Source: RGIG4079 sp045531405
Lineage (GTDB): Bacteria; Bacteroidota; Bacteroidia; Bacteroidales; Muribaculaceae
Direction of reading: 5' to 3'
DNA: 24,608 nucleotides
NCBI GenBank assembly: GCA_045531405.1
Contig: JAZSDX010000007.1
Span: forward strand, 1 to 24,608
Made by a program: the position numbers and the translations under genes. The notes below the pieces were generated by a model that saw nothing but the letters and a program-made list of their open reading frames with translations, did no database searches and had not been told where the DNA came from. This document shows, piece after piece, positions 9,063 through 17,564 of this stretch (the stretch's first letter is position 1; every line of letters starts with the position of its first letter).

Positions 9063-9958
9063 CGCCCTATTTTTTTGAAATAATCGGGAATTGTAGAGTC
9101 ACGATAGATATAACCATCGTTTAATAGTTTGTCATAGTGCTGCAATCCAATAACCCTATTATATTCTTCATTTAATTTATTTTCTTTATATAGTTTATAA
9201 AAATAACGCCAATGACGACCTCCATGCCTTCCTTTGTGTTGTTCCAATTGTCGTCCTCCATTTATCATCTTTTCAATAAAGGACTGACGTCCACGAATAT
9301 TATAGTGATATACACAAATCCCCATGTCGGTTGTGTTTTTAGGGAGCATTTTTACTTTATGATTTCCCATTGAAATTTGTATATAACCCTTTGTTCTATG
9401 TATTACTTTCTGATTTTGTCGAGCAAACAAAGAATATGGAGACAAGTCATAGTTTTCAGGAGTAGCAACCGGATTGACAGCATTTTCCCAAAGATAAAAG
9501 GGTTTGTCTTCTTCGGGATACATACATTTCATATTACAGGTTATAACATTGCAACGAGTGTCGCTTAATTCATTCTTGAAATTTCCTGACGGTGAGTACC
9601 ATAGTTCATCGGCATCTGCATTTATAACCCAATCGGCATAATACTTAGTTTTTGCCATCCATATCATGCGATCAACCCAAGCTTTTTGTTCATAGTTAGT
9701 TGCCGTTTCATTTATTACTTCAACAATCCAACCTTTTTCACGATATTTATTGATAATATATGGAGTGGAATCAGTTGAATTATTATCTGTAACAATGAAT
9801 GCATCTACTCCCATTTTTTTGTGGAAAATGAGGTTTTGTTCAAGCAATGTTTCTTCATTTTTCACCAATAATGTCATTATGAGACGTGGCGATTTGGTTT
9901 TGCCAAAAGTATAAGGAAGAGAGGCTATTGCTTGTAATATTTTTCTTAAAAGATACAT
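9059..9958 (-). CDS. Glycosyltransferase, family 2-like (PF13704-type)
   Basis: The protein has 299 residues. It lacks the usual VSVIIPxYN opening. Instead it has RLIMTLLVKNEETLLEQNL (about 25-43), the TDNNSTD donor-site motif (D58), and NADADELW (113-120) as the metal-binding acidic cluster. This pattern is that of the Glyco_tranf_2_4 subgroup (PF13704), relatives of GT2 and GT92 enzymes. A histidine-rich, basic stretch follows at about residues 230-245 (HKGRHGGRHWRYF). It shares a 4-base ATGA overlap with the next gene. Probable role: addition of one sugar in the surface glycan made by this cluster. Confidence 0.8.
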   Translation of the reverse strand: MYLLRKILQAIASLPYTFGKTKSPRLIMTLLVKNEETLLEQNLIFHKKMGVDAFIVTDNNSTDSTPYIINKYREKGWIVEVINETATNYEQKAWVDRMIWMAKTKYYADWVINADADELWYSPSGNFKNELSDTRCNVITCNMKCMYPEEDKPFYLWENAVNPVATPENYDLSPYSLFARQNQKVIHRTKGYIQISMGNHKVKMLPKNTTDMGICVYHYNIRGRQSFIEKMINGGRQLEQHKGRHGGRHWRYFYKLYKENKLNEEYNRVIGLQHYDKLLNDGYIYRDSTIPDYFKKIGR

Positions 9959-9979
9959 ATGTAAGGGGTATAGATGAAT

Positions 9980-11470
9980 TTATTTTATGGGTAAAATTAC
10001 ATCGGGCTGAGCATTACGATATGAAGCTATTAACTTATAACATTCTTCAGTATCAAAACCTCTCACCATCGAATATTCTTCAGCCAACCATCTATGTATT
10101 TGTGGCGTGGCCGGTAATCGTTCAAAATTCTTACAACCTTCGTTAATTCCGATTTTTCTAAACCGAATGCGGTTCAAGTCTATTATTTCGACCATAACGC
10201 CAGCTGGTGTTTCCCTAAACAAAATATTACCTCGTGAAAAATCTTTATGCAAAAATCCTTTTTCGTGCATTTGTGCGGCTACTCGAGCTATTGCCTTTAC
10301 GATATTTTCGGCGTTTGAAAATTCGTGTTTTATTAAATCTATATAAGTATATTGACACTCCGATTTAAGGCTAATAAAGAAACTACGCGAGAAAAAAAGG
10401 CCTTTGCGTTCGGTATAGTATGCAACAGGCGTAGGTGACCCTATTCCGTTGGCTCTTAGCATGTGAGCATAATGATAAGAACGTTCTGCTTTTGACGACC
10501 GAAATATTCCATAGACGATACGATTTATGATATTGGGAATGCAATAAGACTTTACGACTAAATCAACTCCGTTTAGATTCATTTCCCGCAATTCATTGCG
10601 ACCTTTATATATGATTTTTCCGTAACCATTATTGAAAAGCATCGGCATAACTTTAATAAAAGTGTCGAGATGGCTGTAATTTTCATTAATTACGAATATT
10701 CTATGATTAAATAAACGGTAAAATTTATTTATCAATCGACTCCATGAGCGATGATATCTTAGCGGACCACCAAGCTCTCGTTCAAAAAACTCAGGATGAC
10801 GAATGTTTAGAATATCTATCACATGTCGTTTCAATTTTCGGTCTGATACTCTTTTTGAGTTTTTGCGCACACGATAATGCAAAGATATTTCGGGTAGCTT
10901 TACAACCTTCCCTCCGTCTTTAAGTATTGAAATCCAAAATTCCCAATCTTCTCGGGCTATAATGTCTTCACAATAGCCACCCACTCTTTCCCAATCGGCT
11001 TTTCGATACATTGCGCATGTGTCCATAATGTTTTTATGAGCTATTAGGCTTAAAGAAAAAGTAGGCAAAATCCACTCTCCCGTGCGATCCCCAAAAAAGT
11101 CGGCTCTCGGGCATACTACTTTGATATCCAAATCAGAAGAAATGATTTTTACTGCATTGAAAATAAACTGTGGAGTGATTGTATTATCACTATCTACTGG
11201 TAAAATATATTCTCCCTGAGCGAGAGATATTGCATGGTTTCGAGCAGCACAAGCTCCGGCATTAGATTGCGTATATGCTCTTACTCGCTTATCTTTGAAA
11301 GCATATTCTTGGGCAATTTTTAAGGAATTATCGGTAGAACCGTCGTCCATTATTACTACTTCAAAGTTCGAATAATCAGATGATAATATAGAATCCAAGG
11401 TCTCCCTTAGAAACGCATCCATGTTATAAACAGGGACAATTACCGATACCAACGGTTCTCCTTTTGTCAT
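9980..11470 (-). CDS. Fusion of family 2 glycosyltransferase and Kdo/WaaP-type LPS sugar kinase
   Basis: The protein has 496 residues and two domains. Residues 1 to about 250 are a GT-A glycosyltransferase: VSVIVPVYN (8-16), MDDGSTD (D42/D43), PVDSDN (D93, D95) and REDWEFW (173-179). Residues about 258-490 are a protein-kinase-like domain of the lipopolysaccharide kinase (Kdo/WaaP, PF06293) family. Its landmarks are the phosphate-loop region IYKGRNELRE, the ATP lysine in VVKSY (K307), E329, the catalytic loop HKDFSRGN (H408, D410, N415) and the metal-binding IIDLNR (D431). All key residues of both domains are present. The likely role is to add a sugar and phosphorylate it, or a neighbouring Kdo or heptose, in the LPS core. 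There is no frameshift, so the fusion is genuine as read. Confidence 0.85.
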   Translation of the reverse strand: MTKGEPLVSVIVPVYNMDAFLRETLDSILSSDYSNFEVVIMDDGSTDNSLKIAQEYAFKDKRVRAYTQSNAGACAARNHAISLAQGEYILPVDSDNTITPQFIFNAVKIISSDLDIKVVCPRADFFGDRTGEWILPTFSLSLIAHKNIMDTCAMYRKADWERVGGYCEDIIAREDWEFWISILKDGGKVVKLPEISLHYRVRKNSKRVSDRKLKRHVIDILNIRHPEFFERELGGPLRYHRSWSRLINKFYRLFNHRIFVINENYSHLDTFIKVMPMLFNNGYGKIIYKGRNELREMNLNGVDLVVKSYCIPNIINRIVYGIFRSSKAERSYHYAHMLRANGIGSPTPVAYYTERKGLFFSRSFFISLKSECQYTYIDLIKHEFSNAENIVKAIARVAAQMHEKGFLHKDFSRGNILFRETPAGVMVEIIDLNRIRFRKIGINEGCKNFERLPATPQIHRWLAEEYSMVRGFDTEECYKLIASYRNAQPDVILPIK

Positions 11471-11475
11471 AAAAT

Positions 11476-12198
11476 TTATATCTTATCGAAGCCTTTAGTG
11501 TATTTAATCCAATAATATTTCAATGGATTTTTATATTTTAATAATTTCCATGGACGGCTACTATGAGGGCGATGCCACACAGTGAGATTGTTTATTGTAA
11601 ATAAATAGTTTGTAAATCCACGCTTGATTGATTCGTGGGAAATTGTTACATCAAACCAATTCTTAGTTGGATTAAGAGTGTTGAAATCAAAAGATTTAAG
11701 AAAATCAAGAGAAAGTAATGAACAACAGAAACTGCAATGTTTTTCCACTACATAGACTTGATTTTCCCTTCCTTGAGCATAATTATAGGGATAATTGATT
11801 TTTCCCGATTGGTCAACAGTGGCAGCTGCTACTATTCCACATTTTCCATATCTCATTGCTCCATCAAAAAGCGCCTGGATAGTGTCTTTTTTTACAACGA
11901 CATCTGATTCCACAATGAGCAACCCGGCTTCGCTCTTAATTGCTTCACGCTGACACATTTGTAACACAAGCAAATAGTTGGGAGAAGGATGGTCTGTTAT
12001 ATCAGCTAAGTTAACCAGATTAAAGCCAAATTCTTTTGATGCTTTTTCAAGTTTTATAGTATTTTCAGGTGTGCTGAAATCGTTGTACACAGTATAGGTA
12101 TATGGAACTGAGATGTCTGATTCCAAGACAGCCTTGACTGTTTCAATAGTTAACTCTATGGAGTCTTTTACGGGAGTTATGATGTGGAGACACTTCAT
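11476..12198 (-). CDS. Family 2-like glycosyltransferase
   Basis: I chose the ATG at 12198 (240 residues) over the upstream TTG at 12222, because the conserved domain begins immediately with MKCLHIITPVKD and the longer form would overlap the metY-like gene. Motifs are YNDFSTPEN (D40, donor pocket) and IVESDVVV (E97, D99) in the position of the DxD metal site, followed by a domain ending in VWHRPHSSRPW. The DxD is therefore ExD, a tolerated variant. It is the first glycosyltransferase of the run, 10 bases after the metY-like gene and 5 bases before the glycosyltransferase-kinase fusion. The specific sugar is unknown. Confidence 0.78.
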   Translation of the reverse strand: MKCLHIITPVKDSIELTIETVKAVLESDISVPYTYTVYNDFSTPENTIKLEKASKEFGFNLVNLADITDHPSPNYLLVLQMCQREAIKSEAGLLIVESDVVVKKDTIQALFDGAMRYGKCGIVAAATVDQSGKINYPYNYAQGRENQVYVVEKHCSFCCSLLSLDFLKSFDFNTLNPTKNWFDVTISHESIKRGFTNYLFTINNLTVWHRPHSSRPWKLLKYKNPLKYYWIKYTKGFDKI

Positions 12199-12208
12199 GG
12201 CCCTGCTA

Positions 12209-13492
12209 TTATTTTGTATCAAGAGCTTGCTTTATGTCGGCGATAATGTCGTCAACATTTTCAATACCTACTGAAAGGCGAATCAAATCGGGGCGAACTC
12301 CTGCTTCTATCAATTGTTTATCACTTAACTGACGATGTGTGTGACTTGCTGGGTGAAGTACACAGGTGCGAGCATCGGCAACGTGCGTTACGATAGCAAT
12401 CACTTTAAGAGAGTCCATGAATTTTATTGAGTCTTCTCGTCCACCTTTTAATCCAAATGAAATCACACCACAAGAACCATTAGGCATATATTTTTTAGCT
12501 AAATCGTAATATTTATTACCTGGGAGATCGCAGTAGTTAACCCATGCTACACGAGGTTCATTCTGAAGAAATTGAGCCACTTTAAGCGCGTTTTCGCAGT
12601 GACGAGGCATGCGTAAATGCAATGTTTCGAGTCCAAGGTTGAGAAGAAACGCATTTTGTGGCGATTGAATACTACCTAAGTCGCGCATTAATTGAGCAGT
12701 TGCCTTGGTAATAAAAGCCATTTTGCCAAAAGCCTTTGTGTAAGTAAGCCCATGATAGGACTCGTCGGGAGTACATAATCCCGGGAACTTCTCTGCATGA
12801 GCATCCCAATCAAAATTTCCACTATCAACGATTACCCCACCGACACTTGTCGCATGACCATCCATATATTTAGTTGTAGAATGGATAACGATATCAGCGC
12901 CCCATTCAAATGGTCGGCAGTTGATTGGGGTAGGGAATGTGTTATCAATAATAAGAGGCATACCATTGCGATGTGCTACTCGCGCAAATTTCTCAATATC
13001 AAGCACATCAAGAGAAGGATTCGATACCGTTTCGCCAAATAAAGCCTTTGTATTTGGACGTATTGCAGCTTCGATTTCTTCTTCAGTGGCATCGGGGCTG
13101 ATAAATGTTACATCAATACCAAGTTTTTTGAGTGTTACGCTAAATAGATTAAATGTGCCACCATATATTGCCGAAGAACTAATGAAATGATCTCCCGATT
13201 CACAAATATTGAAAATAGCATAAAAATTAGCAGCTTGACCACTTGAAGTAAGCATTGCAGCAACTCCTCCTTCTAATGCTGCAATTTTTGCAGCTACAGC
13301 ATCATTTGTTGGATTTTGTAGGCGAGTATAGAAATAGCCACTATCTTCGAGATCAAAGAGTCGAGCCATTTGCTCACTCGTATCGTATTTAAATGTAGTA
13401 CTTTGGTAGATAGGGAGCACTCGTGGCTCTCCTTTTTTAGGTGTCCACCCAGCTTGAACACACAAAGTTTCCGGTTTGAATTTTTGTGACAT
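12209..13492 (-). CDS. metY: O-acetylhomoserine sulfhydrylase / cysteine synthase-type PLP enzyme
   Basis: This 427-residue, cytoplasmic, fold-type I PLP enzyme of the Cys/Met metabolism family makes homocysteine from O-acetylhomoserine and sulfide (methionine synthesis). Evidence: the FYTRLQNPT region (Y55/R57, which bind the phosphate in the partner subunit), D183 in IIDNTF under the pyridine ring, and the Schiff-base lysine K208 in HSTTKYMDGH. The length matches MetY enzymes (about 425-430) better than MetB/MetC (about 380-400), and the insertion after residue 220 (the AEKFPGLCTPDESYHGL region) is typical of MetY. The ATG at 13492 starts MSQKFKPETLCVQAGW, the usual N-terminus, so I discard an upstream TTG. 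It is co-directional with the glycosyltransferase run, which may only be chance adjacency. Confidence 0.9.
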   Translation of the reverse strand: MSQKFKPETLCVQAGWTPKKGEPRVLPIYQSTTFKYDTSEQMARLFDLEDSGYFYTRLQNPTNDAVAAKIAALEGGVAAMLTSSGQAANFYAIFNICESGDHFISSSAIYGGTFNLFSVTLKKLGIDVTFISPDATEEEIEAAIRPNTKALFGETVSNPSLDVLDIEKFARVAHRNGMPLIIDNTFPTPINCRPFEWGADIVIHSTTKYMDGHATSVGGVIVDSGNFDWDAHAEKFPGLCTPDESYHGLTYTKAFGKMAFITKATAQLMRDLGSIQSPQNAFLLNLGLETLHLRMPRHCENALKVAQFLQNEPRVAWVNYCDLPGNKYYDLAKKYMPNGSCGVISFGLKGGREDSIKFMDSLKVIAIVTHVADARTCVLHPASHTHRQLSDKQLIEAGVRPDLIRLSVGIENVDDIIADIKQALDTK

Positions 13493-13516
13493 TGTTTTTT
13501 GTTTTTTATTTAACTG

Positions 13517-13524
13517 CAAATTTA
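13517..13524 (-). promoter_or_regulatory. Possible -7 element of the metY-like gene
   Basis: TAAATTTG on the minus strand is a full TAnnTTTG match, 25 bases before the metY-like ATG in the 54-base gap after alkD. No convincing -33 TTTG lies 20 bases upstream. Confidence 0.4.
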
Positions 13525-13546
13525 AGCAGATTTTCTTAAAATTCTG

Positions 13547-14257
13547 CTATTTTCGTCGCATAAAGCACTTTCGTTGCTCGGGATTGAGACGCTCAATTGC
13601 ATATCTCAATGTGGTTCGAGGCATTTGGGGTGCATAGTTTTCAAGGAAATTAAGCAGAATTGCTTCATCACGCTTTCCTACCTCTCTTAACATCCATCCT
13701 GTAGCTTTATGAATCAAAGGATGTGTATGGGATAAAAATCTCTTTGAAAGGCGTATTGTTTCATCAAATTTATTATTTCTTATCAACATTAAGGTAGATA
13801 CGATCGCTATGCGCTGTAACCATAAGTTTTCGCTTTGACTTAGTTGATCAAGAAGATTGGGAAGGGGATTAGTTTCCATATATGCCCCTAATATATAGGG
13901 CGCAGATAAATCTACAAGGTCCCAATTATTGGCTCTTGTTCCACGTGTAACATAAAAATCAATTATGGATTTCTGTTCTTCGCAACTTTTACTTTTTTTG
14001 AATTTTTCGACTAATGCCAACAGCGCCGAAAGACGGAATTCATGGATTTCATGTTGTAGCATTCGGTCTATAATCGAAAGATTGCAATGAGCAAACCTCT
14101 TTGCAATCTTACGATTTTGGGGCACCGATACGCCAATAAATTTATCACCTTCGCCATATTCACCCCTTCCGGTCTTGAAAAATGATTTGAAAATTTCTAT
14201 CTTTTCTTGATTGGCGACACTCTTTAACTCTTTTTGCCAAACACAAATCTCAGACAT
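13547..14257 (-). CDS. AlkD-like DNA glycosylase (DNA alkylation repair, HEAT-like repeats)
   Basis: The protein has 236 residues, the usual size of AlkD-type enzymes, which excise N3- and N7-alkylated purines without base flipping. It is all alpha-helical with HEAT-like repeats. The active-site landmarks of Bacillus cereus AlkD can be placed by eye: TRANNWDLVDLSA with W112 and D116 (the WxxxD pair), R149 in LQRIAIVST, and W188 in HKATGWMLREVGK. The N-terminal GVSVPQNRKIAKRF stretch is also typical. It is a single gene: 40 bases after the upstream membrane protein gene and 54 bases before the metY-like start. A parS-like sequence lies within this coding region. I have not given a symbol because several AlkC/AlkD-like subfamilies exist. 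Confidence 0.88.
   Translation of the reverse strand: MSEICVWQKELKSVANQEKIEIFKSFFKTGRGEYGEGDKFIGVSVPQNRKIAKRFAHCNLSIIDRMLQHEIHEFRLSALLALVEKFKKSKSCEEQKSIIDFYVTRGTRANNWDLVDLSAPYILGAYMETNPLPNLLDQLSQSENLWLQRIAIVSTLMLIRNNKFDETIRLSKRFLSHTHPLIHKATGWMLREVGKRDEAILLNFLENYAPQMPRTTLRYAIERLNPEQRKCFMRRK
13937..13952. promoter_or_regulatory. Second parS-like sequence (two mismatches), inside alkD-like gene
   Basis: TGTTCCACGTGTAACA differs from the palindromic ParB site TGTTTCACGTGAAACA at two positions (5 and 12) and keeps the CACGTG core. It is within coding sequence for the VTRGTR stretch of the AlkD-like protein. It may be a weak parS or a coincidence of coding sequence. Confidence 0.3.
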
Positions 14258-14297
14258 GTAAAATGGGTTAATTGATAAAGTATATATTGTCGAAAAA

Positions 14298-14789
14298 CTA
14301 TAAATTGAACATGAAAATAATGTAAAGAGAGATAATTACAATAAATTCAAGCCAAAACTCAAATGTTGTTTTCTTATTTTTGTCAAAAACAAGACATATA
14401 ATCAACGAAATAACAAACACGACTGCTAACACTACCCAATTTATCATCAATACCAATACTGCTGAAGCAAAACCCGCGGTATAGGCACTCGTTACATGAA
14501 TTAAAAAGCTTGTCACATTTGCTTTATAATCGGGGAATAAACATACGATAAAAATCCCAATTCCAGCTGTCAATAACAAATACAGGCAATTGCACATTTG
14601 TGAATATTGCAACCATTCAGGAATCATTAATATAGATGCCCCCGACAATATCAAAGGGAATAGGTATTTATTTTTGGACCACAAATAATATGTATCACTT
14701 AAATTATCCGGAACCCTTTTTAATTTTAATAGGGACACAACAATATAAATGACATAAATCGAGAACGAAAAATATATGAGCCAATTCAT
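14298..14789 (-). CDS. Small integral membrane protein of unknown function
   Basis: The protein has 163 residues and I do not recognise it. About six hydrophobic segments can be seen: roughly residues 3-23, 42-62, 66-88, 91-112, 113-135 and 144-163, joined by short loops. The longest loop (24-41) is charged and contains a tyrosine-rich LSDTYYLWSKNKY. No catalytic motif, signal peptide or cysteine pair stands out. The gene lies alone between the 436-base intergenic region and the alkD-like gene, both on its own strand side. The reading frame, ATG start and membrane pattern suggest a real inner-membrane protein. Function is open. Confidence 0.65.
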   Translation of the reverse strand: MNWLIYFSFSIYVIYIVVSLLKLKRVPDNLSDTYYLWSKNKYLFPLILSGASILMIPEWLQYSQMCNCLYLLLTAGIGIFIVCLFPDYKANVTSFLIHVTSAYTAGFASAVLVLMINWVVLAVVFVISLIICLVFDKNKKTTFEFWLEFIVIISLYIIFMFNL

Positions 14790-15225
14790 TATTTTGCCTA
14801 ACCGTAATAAATTGCAATATTCGCAAAATTTATCGAAATGTGCAAGTTTAAGTTAAAAAATATTTCATAAGCAAAATTTAAGGGAAATAGAATTTCCATA
14901 GAGTCATAATAATGGGCTATTTTAATTTCATTGTGTTAATCAAATTTGGGTCTCAGATTTTCGACCAATCTATCGAAAAAATTAAATAACTAAATCTCAC
15001 AGCGACAAAAAATAGATAACACATAGAGTATCAGCGCATTATCCACTTTTCATAAACCATATTAAATCGCTCAGAAAATCCTAAAATAAGACTTTTATTC
15101 CAATATTGGTCAAAAATTCCATAATAGAAGAATTAAAATGTGTGTTTCAGAATAAATGTACTCTAAAATTGCTATTGTTTCAAAAAATAAAATTCGTTAC
15201 ATTTGTAGGTTAATTTTTTATATAA
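14790..15225. other. 436-base AT-rich intergenic region between divergent genes
   Basis: No gene was found here. The right end holds the ybeY promoter. Other visible points are a near-match to a DnaA box, TTATCCACT (15039-15047), the 10-base palindrome CCAATATTGG (15100-15109), and otherwise A/T-rich sequence with no tRNA-like fold or long hairpin. Its length is unusual for this gene-dense window. Confidence 0.5.
15174..15205 (+). promoter_or_regulatory. Promoter of the ybeY-mnmG-apt-uvrC run
   Basis: ATTG (15174-15177), 20 bases, then TACATTTG (15198-15205), a full TAnnTTTG match. The ybeY ATG begins 20 bases after the element. Confidence 0.7.
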
Positions 15226-15657
15226 ATGATAGTCGATAAAATTCAAATTATTTGTGAAGGAGTTGAGTCACCTTCGATTGATTGGACAAAAATTGCAAAT
15301 TGGATTGAACAAGTCGTTAAGTCTCACAATCGAATTGTTGGACCTCTTACCTATATCTTTTGTAATGATGAAAAGATTATTGATGTAAATCGACAATTCT
15401 TGCAACATGATTACTACACAGATATAATCACCTTTGACTACTCTAAAGGAAAATTAATCAGTGGAGATATGTTTATCTCCTTAGATACGGTAAAAAGCAA
15501 TTCTGATATGCTTGACATATCCTACGACTCGGAATTACATCGCGTTATAATCCATGGTGTGCTACACCTTTGTGGCATTGACGACAAAGGCGAGGGACAA
15601 CGCAAAATCATGGAAAATTTTGAAAATGAAGCTCTTGCTATGCTTCTCACTATGTAA
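15226..15657 (+). CDS. ybeY: Endoribonuclease YbeY (rRNA maturation factor)
   Basis: The protein has 143 residues, a normal length for YbeY, a metal-dependent RNase for 16S rRNA 3'-end maturation and 70S quality control. TDIITFDYS (65-73) corresponds to the conserved TDVLSFP strand. The metal site is HGVLHLCGIDD: H110 and H114 are kept, but the third ligand, a histidine in E. coli YbeY (HGxLHxxGxDH), is an aspartate here (D120). As I recall, other Bacteroidota YbeY proteins also have D there, so this is probably a lineage trait, not damage. It is the first gene of the plus-strand run, with mnmG 21 bases downstream. Confidence 0.9.
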   Translation: MIVDKIQIICEGVESPSIDWTKIANWIEQVVKSHNRIVGPLTYIFCNDEKIIDVNRQFLQHDYYTDIITFDYSKGKLISGDMFISLDTVKSNSDMLDISYDSELHRVIIHGVLHLCGIDDKGEGQRKIMENFENEALAMLLTM

Positions 15658-15678
15658 AAAATAAAATTACATCACGAT

Positions 15679-17556
15679 ATGAAGTTTGAATATGACGTAA
15701 TTGTTGTGGGAGCCGGACATGCCGGCTGTGAAGCAGCCTCCGCCTCAGCACGATTGGGATCAACAACCCTCCTCATAACAATGGACATGAACAAGATTGC
15801 CCAAATGAGTTGCAACCCGGCAGTAGGAGGCATCGCAAAGGGACAAATTGTTAGAGAGATTGATGCTTTAGGTGGACAAATGGGAATTGTTACCGATCGC
15901 ACGGCTATACAATTTCGCATGCTCAATCGCTCAAAAGGTCCGGCAATGTGGAGCCCTCGAGCCCAAAGCGATCGAATGAAATTCAGTGCTGAATGGCGTC
16001 GTATACTTGAAAATACGCCCAATCTGTCAATGTGGCAAGATTCGGTAACGGGGTTGTTGATTGAAGATGGAGAAATTAAAGGGGTTCACACCGCACTTGG
16101 AGTGGATTTTAAAGCAAAATCTGTCGTTTTAACTGCCGGAACATTTTTAAATGGCTTAATGCATATTGGTCGTGTTCAATTGCAAGGTGGTCGAGTTTCA
16201 GAACCGGCATCACACGGAATAGGTGAACAATTAAGCGAGCTTGGGTTTACGGTTGAACGCATGAAAACAGGCACACCGGTACGTATTGATGGCAGAAGTG
16301 TAAAATGGGAACTCACAACCCCACAAGAGGGAGAAAATGATTATCATAAATTTTCTTATCTTCCAGAGGTTAAACGAGAACTAAAACAACGAAATTGTTA
16401 CACCGTTTACACTAATTCAACTACCCATGACATTCTTCGTGAAGGATTACCCGATTCACCTCTATATAATGGGCAAATACAAAGTATAGGACCTCGATAT
16501 TGCCCAAGTATTGAAACGAAGATTGTAACTTTTGCCGATAAACAAGAGCATCAATTATTCTTGGAGCCGGAAGGGGAAGACACTCAAGAATTCTACTTAA
16601 ATGGATTCTCTTCATCATTGCCATTAAATATCCAAATTGACGCATTGCGCACCGTTCCTGCTCTTGCCGATGTGCAGATTTATCGTCCCGGGTATGCTAT
16701 CGAATATGATTTCTTTGACCCAACACAGCTATATCATACTCTAGAAACAAAATTGGTAAAAGGGTTGTATTTTGCCGGGCAAGTAAATGGCACCACGGGA
16801 TATGAAGAGGCCGCAGGTCAAGGACTAATTGCCGGCATTAATGCTTCATCATCGGCTCAAGGCAAACCTTCGTTTGTTCTTGCTCGCGACGAAGCATATA
16901 TAGGCGTACTTATTGATGACTTGGTTACAAAAGGAGTAGATGAACCTTATCGCATGTTTACATCTCGTGCCGAATACCGAATTCTTCTTCGTCAAGACGA
17001 TGCCGATATGCGACTCACGCCTCGTGGATATGAGATTGGATTAGTTACACAAGAACGCTATAAATTAATGCAAACAAAACAGGAGCAACGCGACGCCTTA
17101 ATCAATTTTGCTCGCGAATTCTCCATTAAGCCCGCATTAATCAATCCCGTTCTCGAAGAATTAGGAACTACACCCCTTAAACAAGGAGTAAAACTATACG
17201 ATTTAATATTACGTCCTCAGTTGTCAATATTAATGCTCGCTCCACATATCAAAGCACTACAAGATCATATCAATAAAATAGAAGAGAGTCGCCGCGATGA
17301 AATTATAGAGGCTGCCGAAATTTTGATAAAATATCAAGGGTATATTGATAGAGAACAATTGATTGCCGATAAGATTCGTCGACTCGAAGGTGTAAAACTT
17401 GCCGGCAAGATAAATTATGCGGAAATTAAATCGCTTTCAACCGAGGCACGACAAAAACTTGAAAAAATCAATCCCGAGACCGTTGCTCAAGCATCGCGAA
17501 TCCCTGGGATTTCGCCAAGCGACATCAATATTCTACTATTACTTTTAGGACGATAA
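15679..17556 (+). CDS. mnmG: tRNA uridine 5-carboxymethylaminomethyl modification enzyme MnmG (GidA)
   Basis: The protein has 625 residues, the full family length. With MnmE it installs the (carboxymethyl)aminomethyl group on U34 of tRNAs. The FAD-binding motif is VVGAGHAGCEAA (9-20). The two conserved cysteines are C45 in SCNPAVGG and C275 in RYCPSIETK. The second Gly-rich motif AGQVNGTTGYEEAAGQG and the C-terminal helical domain for MnmE/tRNA contact (ending ISPSDINILLLLLGR) are both present. It follows ybeY by 21 bases. The parS site follows its stop codon by 8 bases. mnmG is often near the chromosomal origin and parAB in other bacteria. Confidence 0.97.
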   Translation: MKFEYDVIVVGAGHAGCEAASASARLGSTTLLITMDMNKIAQMSCNPAVGGIAKGQIVREIDALGGQMGIVTDRTAIQFRMLNRSKGPAMWSPRAQSDRMKFSAEWRRILENTPNLSMWQDSVTGLLIEDGEIKGVHTALGVDFKAKSVVLTAGTFLNGLMHIGRVQLQGGRVSEPASHGIGEQLSELGFTVERMKTGTPVRIDGRSVKWELTTPQEGENDYHKFSYLPEVKRELKQRNCYTVYTNSTTHDILREGLPDSPLYNGQIQSIGPRYCPSIETKIVTFADKQEHQLFLEPEGEDTQEFYLNGFSSSLPLNIQIDALRTVPALADVQIYRPGYAIEYDFFDPTQLYHTLETKLVKGLYFAGQVNGTTGYEEAAGQGLIAGINASSSAQGKPSFVLARDEAYIGVLIDDLVTKGVDEPYRMFTSRAEYRILLRQDDADMRLTPRGYEIGLVTQERYKLMQTKQEQRDALINFAREFSIKPALINPVLEELGTTPLKQGVKLYDLILRPQLSILMLAPHIKALQDHINKIEESRRDEIIEAAEILIKYQGYIDREQLIADKIRRLEGVKLAGKINYAEIKSLSTEARQKLEKINPETVAQASRIPGISPSDINILLLLLGR

Positions 17557-17564
17557 AAATCGAA

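Noticed and set aside
12199..12222. Longer start (TTG 12222) for the first glycosyltransferase
   Set aside because: It would overlap the metY-like gene, and the ATG at 12198 starts the conserved domain directly.
13493..13519. Longer start (TTG 13519) for the metY-like enzyme
   Set aside because: It adds a poorly coding AT-rich stretch that contains the TAAATTTG promoter-like element; the ATG at 13492 gives the normal N-terminus.
14790..15225. Replication origin (oriC)
   Set aside because: Only one near-match DnaA box was found, with no cluster and no dnaA or dnaN nearby; parS proximity alone is not enough.
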